This document shows, piece by piece, positions 1 to 8,534 of a stretch of 26,309 bases of DNA (the first letter of the stretch is position 1; every line of letters starts with the position of its first letter). The notes beneath the pieces are model-generated. The model was not told the origin of the DNA, did not search any database, and was given only the letters and a program-made list of their open reading frames with translations. The DNA comes from Bacteroidia bacterium. GTDB lineage: Bacteria; Bacteroidota; Bacteroidia; Bacteroidales; Paludibacteraceae. Position numbers and translations under genes: made by a program. The DNA lies in contig JAGKVE010000027.1 of NCBI GenBank assembly GCA_021152555.1, positions 1-26,309 of the forward strand, read 5' to 3'.

Positions 1-1
1 A

Positions 2-52
2 GAACACTATTTCAAAGAACTCATGCTATTCGGACTAAAATCAGCCGTTTAG
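2..52 (+). CDS. 3' end of an unknown gene (partial)
   Basis: An open frame runs from the window edge to a TAG at 50-52 and encodes EHYFKELMLFGLKSAV. It looks like a plausible protein C-terminus, and it would converge on the end of the SusD-like gene, but only 16 codons are visible, so the product cannot be named and the frame could be chance. The 69 bases between it and the SusD stop show only a weak dyad (AACGA ... TCGTT). Confidence 0.3.
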   Translation, partial: EHYFKELMLFGLKSAV

Positions 53-121
53 CGATCATATTTTAACTAATTTAAGTCAAATTTTTAACGAACTATTGTC
101 ATAATCGTTTACGTTTTAGGA

Positions 122-1723
122 TTAGAATGATACAAACGGGTTATTATCTGCTTCGCTGATACCCTTGTTCGTCTCAATCTCAGATTGCGGGATACGCCAC
201 AAGTAAATACCGCTCGAAGCCTTCACATCCTGTTTAGCCCATGCGTCCGGCCAGTTGCTGGAAGTTGTACGGGTGATATCTTTATTCAGACGAACAATAT
301 CTCCCCATGCAAATCCTTCGCCCCAGAGTTCAACACGGCGTTGCCACCATATCTCATCCTCCAGACTCAGGCCATGTTGTGCAACGGAATAAGACGGGTC
401 ACGGTTAGCCTGTACGAATTGGGTGAGCGTTCCTGCTCCGTCACCACCGGACTTAGCCAAGCCTTCTGCTTTGATAAGGATTAACTCTTCAGCGCGCATC
501 AAAATCCAGTCTGCGGCCGCAGCTCCCAAACCGGTAACTGTTCCGTCACCTGTTCCGAACTTAACATTCTGATACGGGGTTTCTAAGGCCAGGATAGCTT
601 CTTTCAATGCGTTATATCCTTCTACATCCAACAGAGGAGACTCCAAATCTTCGTTGAGCCACCATCCTTTACGGACATCACTATCAGCAATTTCGTCAAA
701 CAGCGCACTTGCTATCCAGCGTGTTGCGCCAACACCGGTATAACCGTCACCGTAGAAAGAAGACAGGTGAGACGGCCAGTTGACAATACCTGTCTGCACA
801 ATGTCATTTGTCTCCACAATGATATTAGCCCAGAGTACATTATGCGCCTTGGCGGAAGCAAAGCCCGGTTTGGCAGCCTCGTCTAAAGATAGAGGTGTTG
901 CTCCGGAGAGTTGCAATGCCTTATCTGCGTCAGCCGCAGCAGCAGCCCACTCGCCTTTAATCAGGTTAGCCCGGGCACGGAGGCCGAATGCTACAGCCTG
1001 GTCAACATAACCCTTATCCACACGAACAAATCCTTCCAATGAATCACACGCGTAATCCAAATCCTCAAAAATAAGTTTGAATACGTCCTCTAATGAAGCG
1101 CGGGGATTGCTTTCCTGTTGTTCGGGAGTCATATTTTCTTTTACGATTGGCACACATGGCAGCGATTTCGTTGCATCGCTATACGGTTTCTGGTAGAGTT
1201 GCGATAACTGCAAGTAACAGAAAGCACGTACAGCCAGTGCCTGCGACAGATTATGACGTTGGGCACCCGGGTCCTTTCGGTCTGCACCTTCTATGACCGT
1301 ATTGCATGCACGGATAATCTTATAGTACTCGTTCCACACCAGATGGCTAATCAAACCGTCAGTCGTGGTCAACGTATTATCCCGGATAGCTTGCCAGTCC
1401 GAGAAACCGAACCAGTTATAACCGATATTCGGGCCAACAAAATCCTGACCTTGCGACTCGGTAAACAAACAAATGGCTGCATAACCGAAATCGCTGTGAC
1501 GCTCAAAACCGAGGTCGCCCAAACCGGCGTATAGTTGTATAAACTGAGCATAAATAGCCGATATATCCGCAGCTGCAGCTGCCGGGTTTTGGGCGGAGGC
1601 ATCTGCCTTTTGGTCGGCGGTCTTCGTCGCGCCTTCCGGTTCTGCGTTCATCCAATCGCTGCAAGCAGATAAACTTAGTGCCGCAACGAGGAGAATAGAT
1701 ACATATTTATTTATCGTTTTCAT
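122..1723 (-). CDS. SusD/RagB-family outer-membrane nutrient-binding lipoprotein
   Basis: This 533-residue protein belongs to the SusD/RagB family, surface lipoproteins that form the lid over a SusC-type TonB-dependent transporter and bind glycans or peptides. The first 20 residues are a lipoprotein signal peptide with a lipobox ending at Cys21 (LSLSAC). The length is normal for the family. The C-terminus shows the typical SusD ending, with an LWRIPQSEIETN segment followed by a short NNP tail. The alpha-helical TPR-like body is seen in segments such as the RAFCYLQLSQLYQKPY stretch. It lies 19 bp downstream of the SusC gene on the same strand, so the two are one transcription unit. No glycoside hydrolase, peptidase, sigma/anti-sigma pair or hybrid sensor is next to it, so the substrate cannot be predicted. 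Confidence 0.95.
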   Translation of the reverse strand: MKTINKYVSILLVAALSLSACSDWMNAEPEGATKTADQKADASAQNPAAAAADISAIYAQFIQLYAGLGDLGFERHSDFGYAAICLFTESQGQDFVGPNIGYNWFGFSDWQAIRDNTLTTTDGLISHLVWNEYYKIIRACNTVIEGADRKDPGAQRHNLSQALAVRAFCYLQLSQLYQKPYSDATKSLPCVPIVKENMTPEQQESNPRASLEDVFKLIFEDLDYACDSLEGFVRVDKGYVDQAVAFGLRARANLIKGEWAAAAADADKALQLSGATPLSLDEAAKPGFASAKAHNVLWANIIVETNDIVQTGIVNWPSHLSSFYGDGYTGVGATRWIASALFDEIADSDVRKGWWLNEDLESPLLDVEGYNALKEAILALETPYQNVKFGTGDGTVTGLGAAAADWILMRAEELILIKAEGLAKSGGDGAGTLTQFVQANRDPSYSVAQHGLSLEDEIWWQRRVELWGEGFAWGDIVRLNKDITRTTSSNWPDAWAKQDVKASSGIYLWRIPQSEIETNKGISEADNNPFVSF

Positions 1724-1742
1724 AATTTTCTCCTTTCTTTGA

Positions 1743-4700
1743 TTAGAACGTAATACTTAAACCGCCGGAGATAGCACGCATCGGCGAATAGTACGTCGAG
1801 TTGGCGCCAGTAAAGCCTTGACGCGGATCAAGTCCCTTTCGTGCAGACCATAAAGCCACATTGTCAGCGACAGCATAGACGCGTATCTTCTCTATATGGG
1901 CTTTCTTTGTCAATTTGGCGGGGAAGGTATATCCGAGCGTGATATTTTGAAGAGCCACATAGTTGCTCGATATAAGCCAACGGTCAGAAGCTCCGTTCAC
2001 ATAACGGTCACCGGCATTCAGACGGGGAACATTCGTATTGGTGTTTTCGGGAGTCCAAGCATTCAAGATGTCCGTGTGCCAGTTCTGGCCCGCATTGCTG
2101 GAATAACCACCGTGCATCAAGTTCATATATGCCAAATCACGGATACGACCACCTGCCTGATAATTGAATGCTACTGAGAGATCTACACCATATGCTTTCA
2201 GTTCAGTTCCGAAACCACCGTAAACCTTCGGCAGAATATCACCTGTCTCATAGAATGCAGCTTCACTATAGTTCTCCGTTGTTCCGCCTTTTTCAACTAC
2301 GTTACCGTCTTTATCCTTGGTATCGACATACCATAATGAGTTACCGTTTTCAGGGTTAACTCCTGCAAAGCTACGCAGATAGAGGTTATACATAGCCGAA
2401 CCTTCTTTATAGATATACGGACTTTCTATCCATTGGCCCTCCAATTCCGGCGACAATTTCAAAATTTTGTTTTTGAAGAATGTCAGGTTTGCATAAACAG
2501 ACCATGTTACATTACGGGTCTTTATAATATCTCCGTGAAGTTCTGCGTCCATACCTGCGTTACTTACCGAACCGATATTCACCGGCAGATAACTATAACC
2601 CAGCGACGCGGCCACGGGACGATAGTACAACATGTCTTCCGTACGGCGCCGCCAACCTTCGATAGTACCTCCGAGGCGCTCTCCGAAGAACGCGAAGTCG
2701 ATACCGGCGTTGAAGTTGTAACTCGTCTCCCAGCTCAGGTCTTTATTTCCTTTATAGGTCAGAGTTGTTGCGAACTCACCGTTGTTTTCACTAATTGTAT
2801 ATTGGTCCGCCCAAACATGGTAGTTAGCATAACCGTCTTGCGTCAGCAATGCATCATTACCTTGTGAACCGTAACTGGCTTTTATCTTCAACAGGTCAAT
2901 CTGGTCGATACCGTCCATAAACGGCTCAGACTTGATATCCCATGCAGCACCTACAGACCAGAAGTTACCCCATTGGTGACCTTGCGCAAAACGCGAAGAC
3001 GCATCACGACGATAACTTGCGCTGATAAAATAACGGCTTGCGTAATCATACTTAGCCTGAACCAGAATACCTTGAGTGAAATAGGTATCCGTTGAGGACG
3101 ATGCATCCGGAGAAAGGATAGCATTGCTAATCTCCGCAATATTCGGGTTGAACAGTTTCTGCTTTGAACCTGATTGCGAAGACATAATACGGCGGTAGTT
3201 CTCATAACCTACCAAAGCATCCACATTATGCTCACCGAACTTACGCGCAAACGTAATCAAGTACTGCTGGTCGACGCCCACAGTACGGTTTGAACTAACA
3301 TACGCGTAACCGCCGGACGAAGCGAACTGACCGTAGAACGGGTTTGCTGTAGTTTGATAACGGACACCACCATAGTGAACACCTAAATTAGCATGGAACT
3401 TCAAGCCCTTATAGGGTTCGACTTGGATGAACCATTTGCCGGTGAAGATGTCTTTTTTATACATTGATTTGTTCAGCGCAATCGCACTCGCCGGGTTGGA
3501 TTGGTTCATGAAGGCACGGGTTACGCCGTTGATAGTTGCATCACCGTAGTCATACATGGTATACCCATTCGCATCCTTCATAATCTTCCCTTCCGCATCA
3601 CGTATATATAACGGATAAATAGGAGCTACGTTGTTACTTACATAGAACAAGTTACCGCTCGAATAGGAACCGTACTCATCCTCTTCCGGATACTGCATAT
3701 CGGCATGGCTGTAACTCATGTTCGTTCCAATTTTCAGCCATTTCTTTGCCTGATAATCCACATTCACACGCCCCGTTGCACGGCGGAAACCTGAATTCTC
3801 AATAATACCCGAGTCATCCAAATAACTACCGGAAGCGAAATAGGTCAACTTATCTGTCGAACCGCTTACACTCAAGTTATATTCTTGACGCAGGTTATTC
3901 GATTTAAACAACTCATCATACCAGTCGTCTGCCAATAAGGTGTACTGCTTACCTGTCTTGGAGTTTGTGGTTATAAAACCCGGAGTAGCATTCGGGTTCA
4001 GTTTGCCGTTCGTTCCAATCAAACGCTCACCGGCAGGAATGCTATACACCTGATAACCCAAACCGCCGTTGGTGGCGTCCAACAGGTTTTTATTCGCCAA
4101 ATCGTGCGAACCATATTGGTTGTACAATGCCTGGTAGAATGTCTCATAATACATTCCCGGGTCAGTCATCACACTGTAGTTTGGCACTCCGCGCTGGTTA
4201 GTACCCCATTTGGCGTCAATCTTAATCTGCGCATCGCGCGTGGATCCGCGCTTCGTGGTAATAAGGATTACACCATTGGCACCACGCGCACCATACAAAG
4301 CATTCGATGCCGCATCCTTCAAGACCGTTACCGACTCGATATCGCTGTTATTCAACGTACTCACGGCATCATCATCAGCAGGAATACCATCGATAACATA
4401 CAGCGGAGCGTTACTCGAAGCCATGGAACCGATACCACGGATACGAATGTTACTTGTCGTTCCTGGCTGACCGCTTGTACTTAAGCCCTGAACACCGGCA
4501 ACCTGACCAGCAAGAGCGTCCGTCACGTTGCTCGCCTGACGCTTGTTAATCTCGTCCGCTTTCACAACAGAAGCTGCTCCGGTAAAGGATTTTTTAGTAG
4601 AAGTACCGAATGCCACGACCATAACTTCGTCCAACTGCTTCGAGTCTTCCGCCAAGTTAACTACTACACCGTTCGTGGCATTTACTTCTTGAGTCGCCAT

Positions 4701-4928
4701 ACCGATAAACGAGACAACCAGCACTGCGTCCGGGTCTACCTCAATGGAGAATTTACCATCTACATCGGTGATGGTTCCTTTTGAAGTACCTTTCACCTGC
4801 ACAGACGCACCGATTACCGGCTCGCCGTCAGCATCATTCAGAACGGTACCTGAAACCGTTTGGCTCTGAGACCAAACCTGTCCGATTGCGATACACAATA
4901 CGGACAAAACGAGTAGAAATTTCTTCAT
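1743..4928 (-). CDS. SusC/RagA-family TonB-linked outer-membrane transporter
   Basis: A 1061-residue SusC/RagA-type TonB-dependent receptor that imports large nutrients across the outer membrane using TonB energy. Residues 1-20 are a Sec signal peptide. Residues about 22-100 are the carboxypeptidase-like regulatory beta-sandwich domain (GTVLNDADGEPVIGASVQVK, then GTITDVDGKFSI). Next is the TonB-contacting stretch (EVMVVAFGTSTKKSFTGA), the plug domain (RIRGIGSM ... PLYVIDGIP ... ESVTVLKDAAS ... GANGVILITTKRG) and a beta-barrel ending in aromatic Phe (SITF), as expected for BAM recognition. No N-terminal STN domain is present, so signalling to an anti-sigma factor is not expected. It is the first gene of the operon with the SusD-like gene and has a good Bacteroidota promoter about 50 bp upstream. 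Confidence 0.96.
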   Translation of the reverse strand: MKKFLLVLSVLCIAIGQVWSQSQTVSGTVLNDADGEPVIGASVQVKGTSKGTITDVDGKFSIEVDPDAVLVVSFIGMATQEVNATNGVVVNLAEDSKQLDEVMVVAFGTSTKKSFTGAASVVKADEINKRQASNVTDALAGQVAGVQGLSTSGQPGTTSNIRIRGIGSMASSNAPLYVIDGIPADDDAVSTLNNSDIESVTVLKDAASNALYGARGANGVILITTKRGSTRDAQIKIDAKWGTNQRGVPNYSVMTDPGMYYETFYQALYNQYGSHDLANKNLLDATNGGLGYQVYSIPAGERLIGTNGKLNPNATPGFITTNSKTGKQYTLLADDWYDELFKSNNLRQEYNLSVSGSTDKLTYFASGSYLDDSGIIENSGFRRATGRVNVDYQAKKWLKIGTNMSYSHADMQYPEEDEYGSYSSGNLFYVSNNVAPIYPLYIRDAEGKIMKDANGYTMYDYGDATINGVTRAFMNQSNPASAIALNKSMYKKDIFTGKWFIQVEPYKGLKFHANLGVHYGGVRYQTTANPFYGQFASSGGYAYVSSNRTVGVDQQYLITFARKFGEHNVDALVGYENYRRIMSSQSGSKQKLFNPNIAEISNAILSPDASSSTDTYFTQGILVQAKYDYASRYFISASYRRDASSRFAQGHQWGNFWSVGAAWDIKSEPFMDGIDQIDLLKIKASYGSQGNDALLTQDGYANYHVWADQYTISENNGEFATTLTYKGNKDLSWETSYNFNAGIDFAFFGERLGGTIEGWRRRTEDMLYYRPVAASLGYSYLPVNIGSVSNAGMDAELHGDIIKTRNVTWSVYANLTFFKNKILKLSPELEGQWIESPYIYKEGSAMYNLYLRSFAGVNPENGNSLWYVDTKDKDGNVVEKGGTTENYSEAAFYETGDILPKVYGGFGTELKAYGVDLSVAFNYQAGGRIRDLAYMNLMHGGYSSNAGQNWHTDILNAWTPENTNTNVPRLNAGDRYVNGASDRWLISSNYVALQNITLGYTFPAKLTKKAHIEKIRVYAVADNVALWSARKGLDPRQGFTGANSTYYSPMRAISGGLSITF

Positions 4929-4979
4929 ACCTTAAATTGTTTGTTATACATTATGATTCCAAAAAACGGAATTTTGCGA

Positions 4980-5010
4980 CAAAAGTACAACAAAAATTTT
5001 AAATACACAA
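4980..5010 (-). promoter_or_regulatory. Bacteroidota-type promoter of the SusC/SusD operon
   Basis: Reading the minus strand, TTG (5010-5008), 20 bp, then TACTTTTG (4987-4980) fits the Bacteroidota consensus of a -33 TTTG/TTG element and a -7 TAnnTTTG element. Transcription would start near 4973, about 45 bases before the SusC ATG. Confidence 0.7.
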
Positions 5011-5054
5011 CATTTTAACGCAATTTTTGTCAAAAAAACAACAAAACTTCATTT

Positions 5055-5184
5055 TGCAAAGTTGAGTTTACAAAATAAAGCCTTTCGTATGTATTGCAGT
5101 TGGCAATTTCCGAGTCCCCTGTGCTCCGCAAAAAAAGCCGACCTATCAGGCCGTTTTTTTTCTTTTTTGCAACTCAACTTTGCA
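5055..5184. repeat. 14-bp inverted repeat between the divergent SusC and SulP promoters
   Basis: TGCAAAGTTGAGTT at 5055-5068 is repeated exactly in inverted orientation at 5171-5184. Both arms lie upstream of the promoters of the two divergent genes. Between them, around 5128-5162, an A-tract and a T-tract flank a short imperfect dyad (CGACCTATCAGGCCG) that could act as a weak bidirectional terminator. The repeat could be an operator pair; no regulator is encoded nearby. Confidence 0.55.
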
Positions 5185-5208
5185 TTTTAAAGAATTCGTT
5201 ATGTTTTT

Positions 5209-5240
5209 TTTGTTCATTTCCTTAAAATTCACTACCTTTG
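5209..5240 (+). promoter_or_regulatory. Bacteroidota-type promoter of the SulP transporter gene
   Basis: TTTG (5209-5212), 20 bp, then TACCTTTG (5233-5240) is a near-perfect match to the Bacteroidota housekeeping promoter. The start point would be near 5247, giving a leader of about 36 bases. Confidence 0.8.
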
Positions 5241-5282
5241 CACCCGTTTTTTTGAAAGGTACAAATAATCACTATTCTGTTT

Positions 5283-7007
5283 ATGCAATTTTCACTCCGC
5301 GAAGTCTTCGCACCTAAATTATTCAGCACGCTGCGCACATACACACGCGCGCAATTTGCCCAGGACTCACTTGCCGGTATCATCGTAGGCATTGTTGCCA
5401 TTCCGCTCGCCATCGCTTTCGGTATCTCGTCCGGTGTCGGTCCCACCGAAGGACTGATAACGGCTATCATCGCCGGATTTATCATCTCGCTCTTCGGCGG
5501 CAGCAAAGTACAGATAGGCGGTCCGACGGGCGCGTTCATCGTCATCATTTACGGCATCATACAGCAATACGGACTTGCCGGGCTGACGATTGCCACCATC
5601 ATGGCGGGTATCATTCTCGTTCTGATGGGTCTGGCGCACCTCGGTTCGGTCATCAAGTTCGTTCCCTACCCTGTTATCATCGGTTTTACTGCGGGTATAG
5701 CGGTCACTATCTTCTCTACCCAGATGAATGATTTCTTCGGTCTCGGTCTCACTGATGTGCCGGCCAACTTCATTGACAAATGGATTTATTACGCCCATCA
5801 TTTCCACCCCAACTGGTGGGCATTGGGGATAGGTGTTTTCTCGCTGGCGGTATGTATCGGCATGCCGTATTTCACGAAGCGTGTCCCCGGTTCGCTGGCT
5901 GCAATCATCGTGGCCACACTCGCTGTCTGGCTGCTCAAGTCGTTTGCACCGGAGTCATGGGGAGTTGCTTCGCTGCAAACCATCAGCGACCTGTACGAAC
6001 TGCCGCACGGTATTCCTGCGCCGCACCTTCCCTCGTTGGAGCTGAAGGAAGGCGAGACGTTCTTCACGCTTATCCAGCAACTCTTCCCTTCCGCTTTCAC
6101 CATTGCCATGCTCGGTGCCATCGAGTCCCTGCTCTCTGCAATGGTGGCGGACGGTGTCATCGGCGACAAGCATAATTCCAATACCGAGCTCATTGCCCAG
6201 GGCGTAGCAAATATCGTTGTGCCGTTTTTCGGCGGCATACCGGCTACGGGTGCCATCGCGCGTACGATGACGAATATCAACAACGGCGGCCGCACTCCTG
6301 TAGCAGGCATCATCCATGCCGTTGTACTGCTGCTCGTACTGCTGTTTCTCGGTTCGCTGGTAGGTATGATTCCTATGGCCTGTCTCGCGGCGGTACTGAT
6401 TATGGTCAGTTACGGCATGTCCGGCTGGCGGACTATTGTCGGCCTATGCAAGCACCCGAGCCGTGACCTCGCCGTGCTGGCAATCACTTTCTTCCTGACG
6501 GTTATCTTCGACCTCACCGTGGCAATTGAGATTGGTATTCTGCTGGCGTTGGTGCTTTTCCTCATGCGTACGAGCGAAGAGACGCACATACGTACTTTCC
6601 ACAATGAGATCGACCCGAATGAAGACACCGACATCCAGTCCAACCTCTCCCACCTCACTATCCCGGAGCGTGTGGAGGTCTATGAGATAGACGGACCGTA
6701 TTTCTTCGGTATCGCCAACAGGTTTGACGACATCATGGGGCGTGTCTCCACAGAGAAATACCCCATCCGTATCATCCGCATGCGTAAGGTGCCTTTTGTC
6801 GATTCCACGGCGATGCACAACCTCTCCATGCTTATCGAGCGTTCCCACCGCGAGGGCATGACCATCATCCTCTCCGGCGTCAACCAGCATGTACACAAAC
6901 AGCTGCTCAAAGGCGGTATTGAGCAAATGATGAATCCGGACAATATATGTCCGAACATCCACGTTGCCCTCCGCCGTGCAGAAAATTTGCTGCAGGAAAT
7001 GGCCTGA
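5283..7007 (+). CDS. SulP-family anion transporter with C-terminal STAS domain
   Basis: This 574-residue inner-membrane protein belongs to the SulP (SLC26) family, which carries sulfate, bicarbonate or other anions, often with sodium or proton coupling. The N-terminus carries the family signature just before and in TM1 (QDSLAGIIVGIVAIPLAIAFGI), followed by the conserved GGSKVQIGGPTGAF segment and about 10-14 hydrophobic helices up to residue 430. From about residue 450 to 570 there is a STAS domain (ERVEVYEIDGPYFFGIANRF ... FVDSTAMHNL), with the conserved DST element of SulP/anti-sigma antagonist domains. The length is typical for the family. It has its own promoter and a strong hairpin downstream, so it is a single-gene unit. 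The gene is visibly GC-richer than the genes after 10 kb and looks like a core gene. The exact anion cannot be told from sequence. Confidence 0.95.
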   Translation: MQFSLREVFAPKLFSTLRTYTRAQFAQDSLAGIIVGIVAIPLAIAFGISSGVGPTEGLITAIIAGFIISLFGGSKVQIGGPTGAFIVIIYGIIQQYGLAGLTIATIMAGIILVLMGLAHLGSVIKFVPYPVIIGFTAGIAVTIFSTQMNDFFGLGLTDVPANFIDKWIYYAHHFHPNWWALGIGVFSLAVCIGMPYFTKRVPGSLAAIIVATLAVWLLKSFAPESWGVASLQTISDLYELPHGIPAPHLPSLELKEGETFFTLIQQLFPSAFTIAMLGAIESLLSAMVADGVIGDKHNSNTELIAQGVANIVVPFFGGIPATGAIARTMTNINNGGRTPVAGIIHAVVLLLVLLFLGSLVGMIPMACLAAVLIMVSYGMSGWRTIVGLCKHPSRDLAVLAITFFLTVIFDLTVAIEIGILLALVLFLMRTSEETHIRTFHNEIDPNEDTDIQSNLSHLTIPERVEVYEIDGPYFFGIANRFDDIMGRVSTEKYPIRIIRMRKVPFVDSTAMHNLSMLIERSHREGMTIILSGVNQHVHKQLLKGGIEQMMNPDNICPNIHVALRRAENLLQEMA

Positions 7008-7030
7008 CCCTCACGCACAATCCTCATACA

Positions 7031-7074
7031 CTAAATACCACGGGCGACTCTCATGAGCCGCCCGTGGTATTTAG
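7031..7074 (+). terminator. Long hairpin terminator after the SulP gene
   Basis: A 20-bp arm (7031-7050, CTAAATACCACGGGCGACTC) pairs with 7055-7074 at 19 of 20 positions around a TCAT loop. It starts 24 bases after the SulP stop. There is no long U-tract. The GGGCG core recurs in at least three more hairpins downstream. Confidence 0.75.
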
Positions 7075-7144
7075 CAATCTCTCTCATACGCATCTCGTTC
7101 GCATCGTGTACGTCATAGTAGGATGTGAGTAGCGTTTTTATACA
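7054..7144. repeat. 91-bp perfect direct repeat, copy 1
   Basis: Identical base for base to 9766-9856. It begins inside the right arm of the SulP hairpin (TGAGCCGCCCGTGG) and continues through non-coding sequence to TTTTTATACA. After it, both copies go into a related but diverged ACGGG sequence. The two copies frame the Fic and ATPase genes. Confidence 0.95.
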
Positions 7145-7188
7145 TACGGGTGACTATTGTGTCCCATTAAAATGTGAGATTTTAAGCG

Positions 7189-7243
7189 AATCGGCTCAAA
7201 AAAGTAAGATTTTTTGCATTTTTTGGTTCAACATGAGCCGATT
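7189..7243. promoter_or_regulatory. 10-bp inverted repeat at the Fic promoter, possible operator
   Basis: AATCGGCTCA at 7189-7198 is matched exactly by its reverse complement TGAGCCGATT at 7234-7243. The right arm sits where the -33 element of the Fic promoter would be. This is the position expected of a repressor or attenuator site; the Fic protein itself has an N-terminal winged-helix-like domain that could bind it. The role is inference. Confidence 0.5.
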
Positions 7244-7259
7244 ATTCAAATATTTTTTG

Positions 7260-7267
7260 TAATTTTG
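7260..7267 (+). promoter_or_regulatory. -7 element of the Fic-gene promoter
   Basis: TAATTTTG followed by C fits the Bacteroidota -7 consensus TAnnTTTG and lies 22 bases before the ATG. A clear TTTG -33 element is missing at the 19-20 bp spacing; the inverted-repeat arm lies there instead, which suggests regulated transcription with a very short leader. Confidence 0.65.
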
Positions 7268-7289
7268 CACCGATTCTACAAAAAAGTCT

Positions 7290-8324
7290 ATGGAAACAGC
7301 ACGAGAAATACTGCAATTTTTGCACTATCACCCTTCTTCTTCGCGCGAAGAAATCCGCGCAGGTATCGGTTTTCAGGAAAGCGATGCTACGCTCAAACGG
7401 CTTATTGCAGCCGGAGTGGAGGACGGGGATATAGACGTAGAAGGGAAAGCGCGCGCGACGCGTTATTCCTTGTCTAACCGTGCGCATTTGTTAATGCCCT
7501 TGGACTTGGACACGTATTTTTCGCAGGAGACCGATGAGCGGCAAGTGCAGACGGGTTTCAACTTTGCACTTATCAATGAGCAACTGCCGCAAGTGGCACT
7601 CTTTACGGATGAAGAATTGGCGCATTTGGATGCACTACAAGGAGAGTTCCGCGCACATCTGGCAGATATGAGTGAGAACGAGTATCGCAAAGAGATGGAG
7701 CGTCTGGGTATAGACCTCAGTTGGAAATCCTCGCAGATAGAAGGCAACACCTATTCGCTTTTGGAGACGGAGCGGTTACTGCGAGAGAGCAAAACGGCAG
7801 AAGGCAAGAGCAAGGAAGAGGCGGTTATGCTTCTCAATCACAAGGATGCCTTGCGTTTCGTATTGGACAATCCCGACTATCTGCAGACGCTGACTATCGG
7901 TCATATTGAGGATATTCATCAGCTGCTGACCAAAGAACTGTCCGTTAATAAGGGTCTGCGCCATCGCCGTGTGGGTATTACCGGCACGCAGTATCAGCCG
8001 CTTGACAATGAGTTTCAGATCCGCGAAGCGATGAACGATACTTGTCGCTTGATTAATAGTCGCACGAATGTGTTTGAAAAGGCATTGTTAGCACTCTTGT
8101 TGCTCAGTTACATTCAGCCGTTTATGGACGGCAACAAACGCACGGCACGTATTACTAGCAATGCACTGTTGATAGCAAACGGGTATTGTCCGTTGTCATT
8201 CCGAACGGTGGATTCGATTGATTATAAGAAGGCAATGCTTATTTTCTATGAGCAAAATAACTTACACGCCTTTAAGCAAATCTTCATTGACCAGTACGAA
8301 TTTGCAATAAGAGAATACTTCTAA
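7290..8324 (+). CDS. Fic-domain protein with N-terminal winged-helix region and altered catalytic motif
   Basis: A 344-residue Fic-family protein. Fic enzymes usually transfer AMP or another phosphate-containing group to a target hydroxyl, using the His of HPFx(D/E)GNxR. Residues 1-65 look like a winged helix (REILQFLHYHPSSSREEIRAGI ... LKRLIAAG). Residues 147-153 (SSQIEGN) match the inhibitory helix motif (S/T)xxxE(G/N) in the usual class II position ahead of the Fic core. The active-site motif at 275-287 reads IQPFMDGNKRTAR, with Gln276 (CAG) where the catalytic His would be; the rest of the motif is intact. The protein is either a dead or altered-activity member, or it uses another residue. 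It is a single-gene unit with its own promoter, ending at a palindromic hairpin. It is not a Doc toxin, which would be much shorter. Confidence 0.9.
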   Translation: METAREILQFLHYHPSSSREEIRAGIGFQESDATLKRLIAAGVEDGDIDVEGKARATRYSLSNRAHLLMPLDLDTYFSQETDERQVQTGFNFALINEQLPQVALFTDEELAHLDALQGEFRAHLADMSENEYRKEMERLGIDLSWKSSQIEGNTYSLLETERLLRESKTAEGKSKEEAVMLLNHKDALRFVLDNPDYLQTLTIGHIEDIHQLLTKELSVNKGLRHRRVGITGTQYQPLDNEFQIREAMNDTCRLINSRTNVFEKALLALLLLSYIQPFMDGNKRTARITSNALLIANGYCPLSFRTVDSIDYKKAMLIFYEQNNLHAFKQIFIDQYEFAIREYF

Positions 8325-8332
8325 TCAATGCA

Positions 8333-8358
8333 CACGGGCGGCTCATGAGCCGCCCGTG
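8333..8358 (+). terminator. 26-bp perfect palindrome, probable terminator
   Basis: CACGGGCGGCTCA is followed directly by its exact reverse complement. It begins 8 bases after the Fic stop codon. It shares the GGGCG core with the hairpins at 7031, 9749 and 9858. It probably serves the Fic gene on the plus strand and once served the lost minus-strand gene whose tail remains at 8403-8460. Confidence 0.7.
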
Positions 8359-8363
8359 ATTCT

Positions 8364-8395
8364 CTAATCCACTAACTCACTAATTCGCTAATCGT
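8364..8395. repeat. Decayed 8-bp tandem repeat
   Basis: Four consecutive units of the form CTAATCCA, CTAACTCA, CTAATTCG, CTAATCG. It sits between the palindrome and the exported-protein tail relic. It encodes nothing recognisable. Confidence 0.6.
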
Positions 8396-8402
8396 TCACC
8401 CT

Positions 8403-8460
8403 TTATTTCACTTCTTGCCCTTGCAGCGTGTAGGTCTTGTCGCCGCGGAGGATGAAGACT
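8403..8460 (-). pseudogene. Relic of the 3' end of an exported-protein gene (type IX-like C-terminal tail)
   Basis: On the minus strand 18 codons plus a TAA at 8405-8403 read VFILRGDKTYTLQGQEVK. This is the usual last strand of the C-terminal tail seen on many exported Bacteroidales proteins. Upstream (8461 and beyond) the frame has no similar protein character and runs into the promoter of the next gene, so only the gene end survives. Similar codons are present at 9931-9963. The identification of the tail is from memory of the family, not from a search. Confidence 0.65.
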
Positions 8461-8503
8461 TGGCATAAAACAAGCAAAAAATACAAAATATGTTTTCTAA
8501 TAC

Positions 8504-8534
8504 TTGCACATGTCATATTTTTTATGTAATTTTG
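8504..8534 (+). promoter_or_regulatory. Bacteroidota-type promoter of the AAA/DUF4143 gene
   Basis: TTG (8504-8506), 20 bp, then TAATTTTG (8527-8534). Because the TTG at 8504 is part of the promoter, it cannot be the start codon; the ATG at 8573 is. Confidence 0.75.

Noticed and set aside
4104..4484. 126-codon open frame on the plus strand inside the SusC gene
   Set aside because: It is the antisense of the plug-domain region, has no protein character, and the SusC frame explains the conservation.
122..4928. Reading the SusC/SusD pair as a complete polysaccharide-utilisation locus
   Set aside because: No carbohydrate-active enzyme, sensor or sigma factor is present in the window, so no substrate or pathway can be claimed.
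5367..6962. Several long minus-strand frames opposite the SulP gene
   Set aside because: They have the unusual composition expected from the antisense of a GC-richer coding sequence and no promoter.
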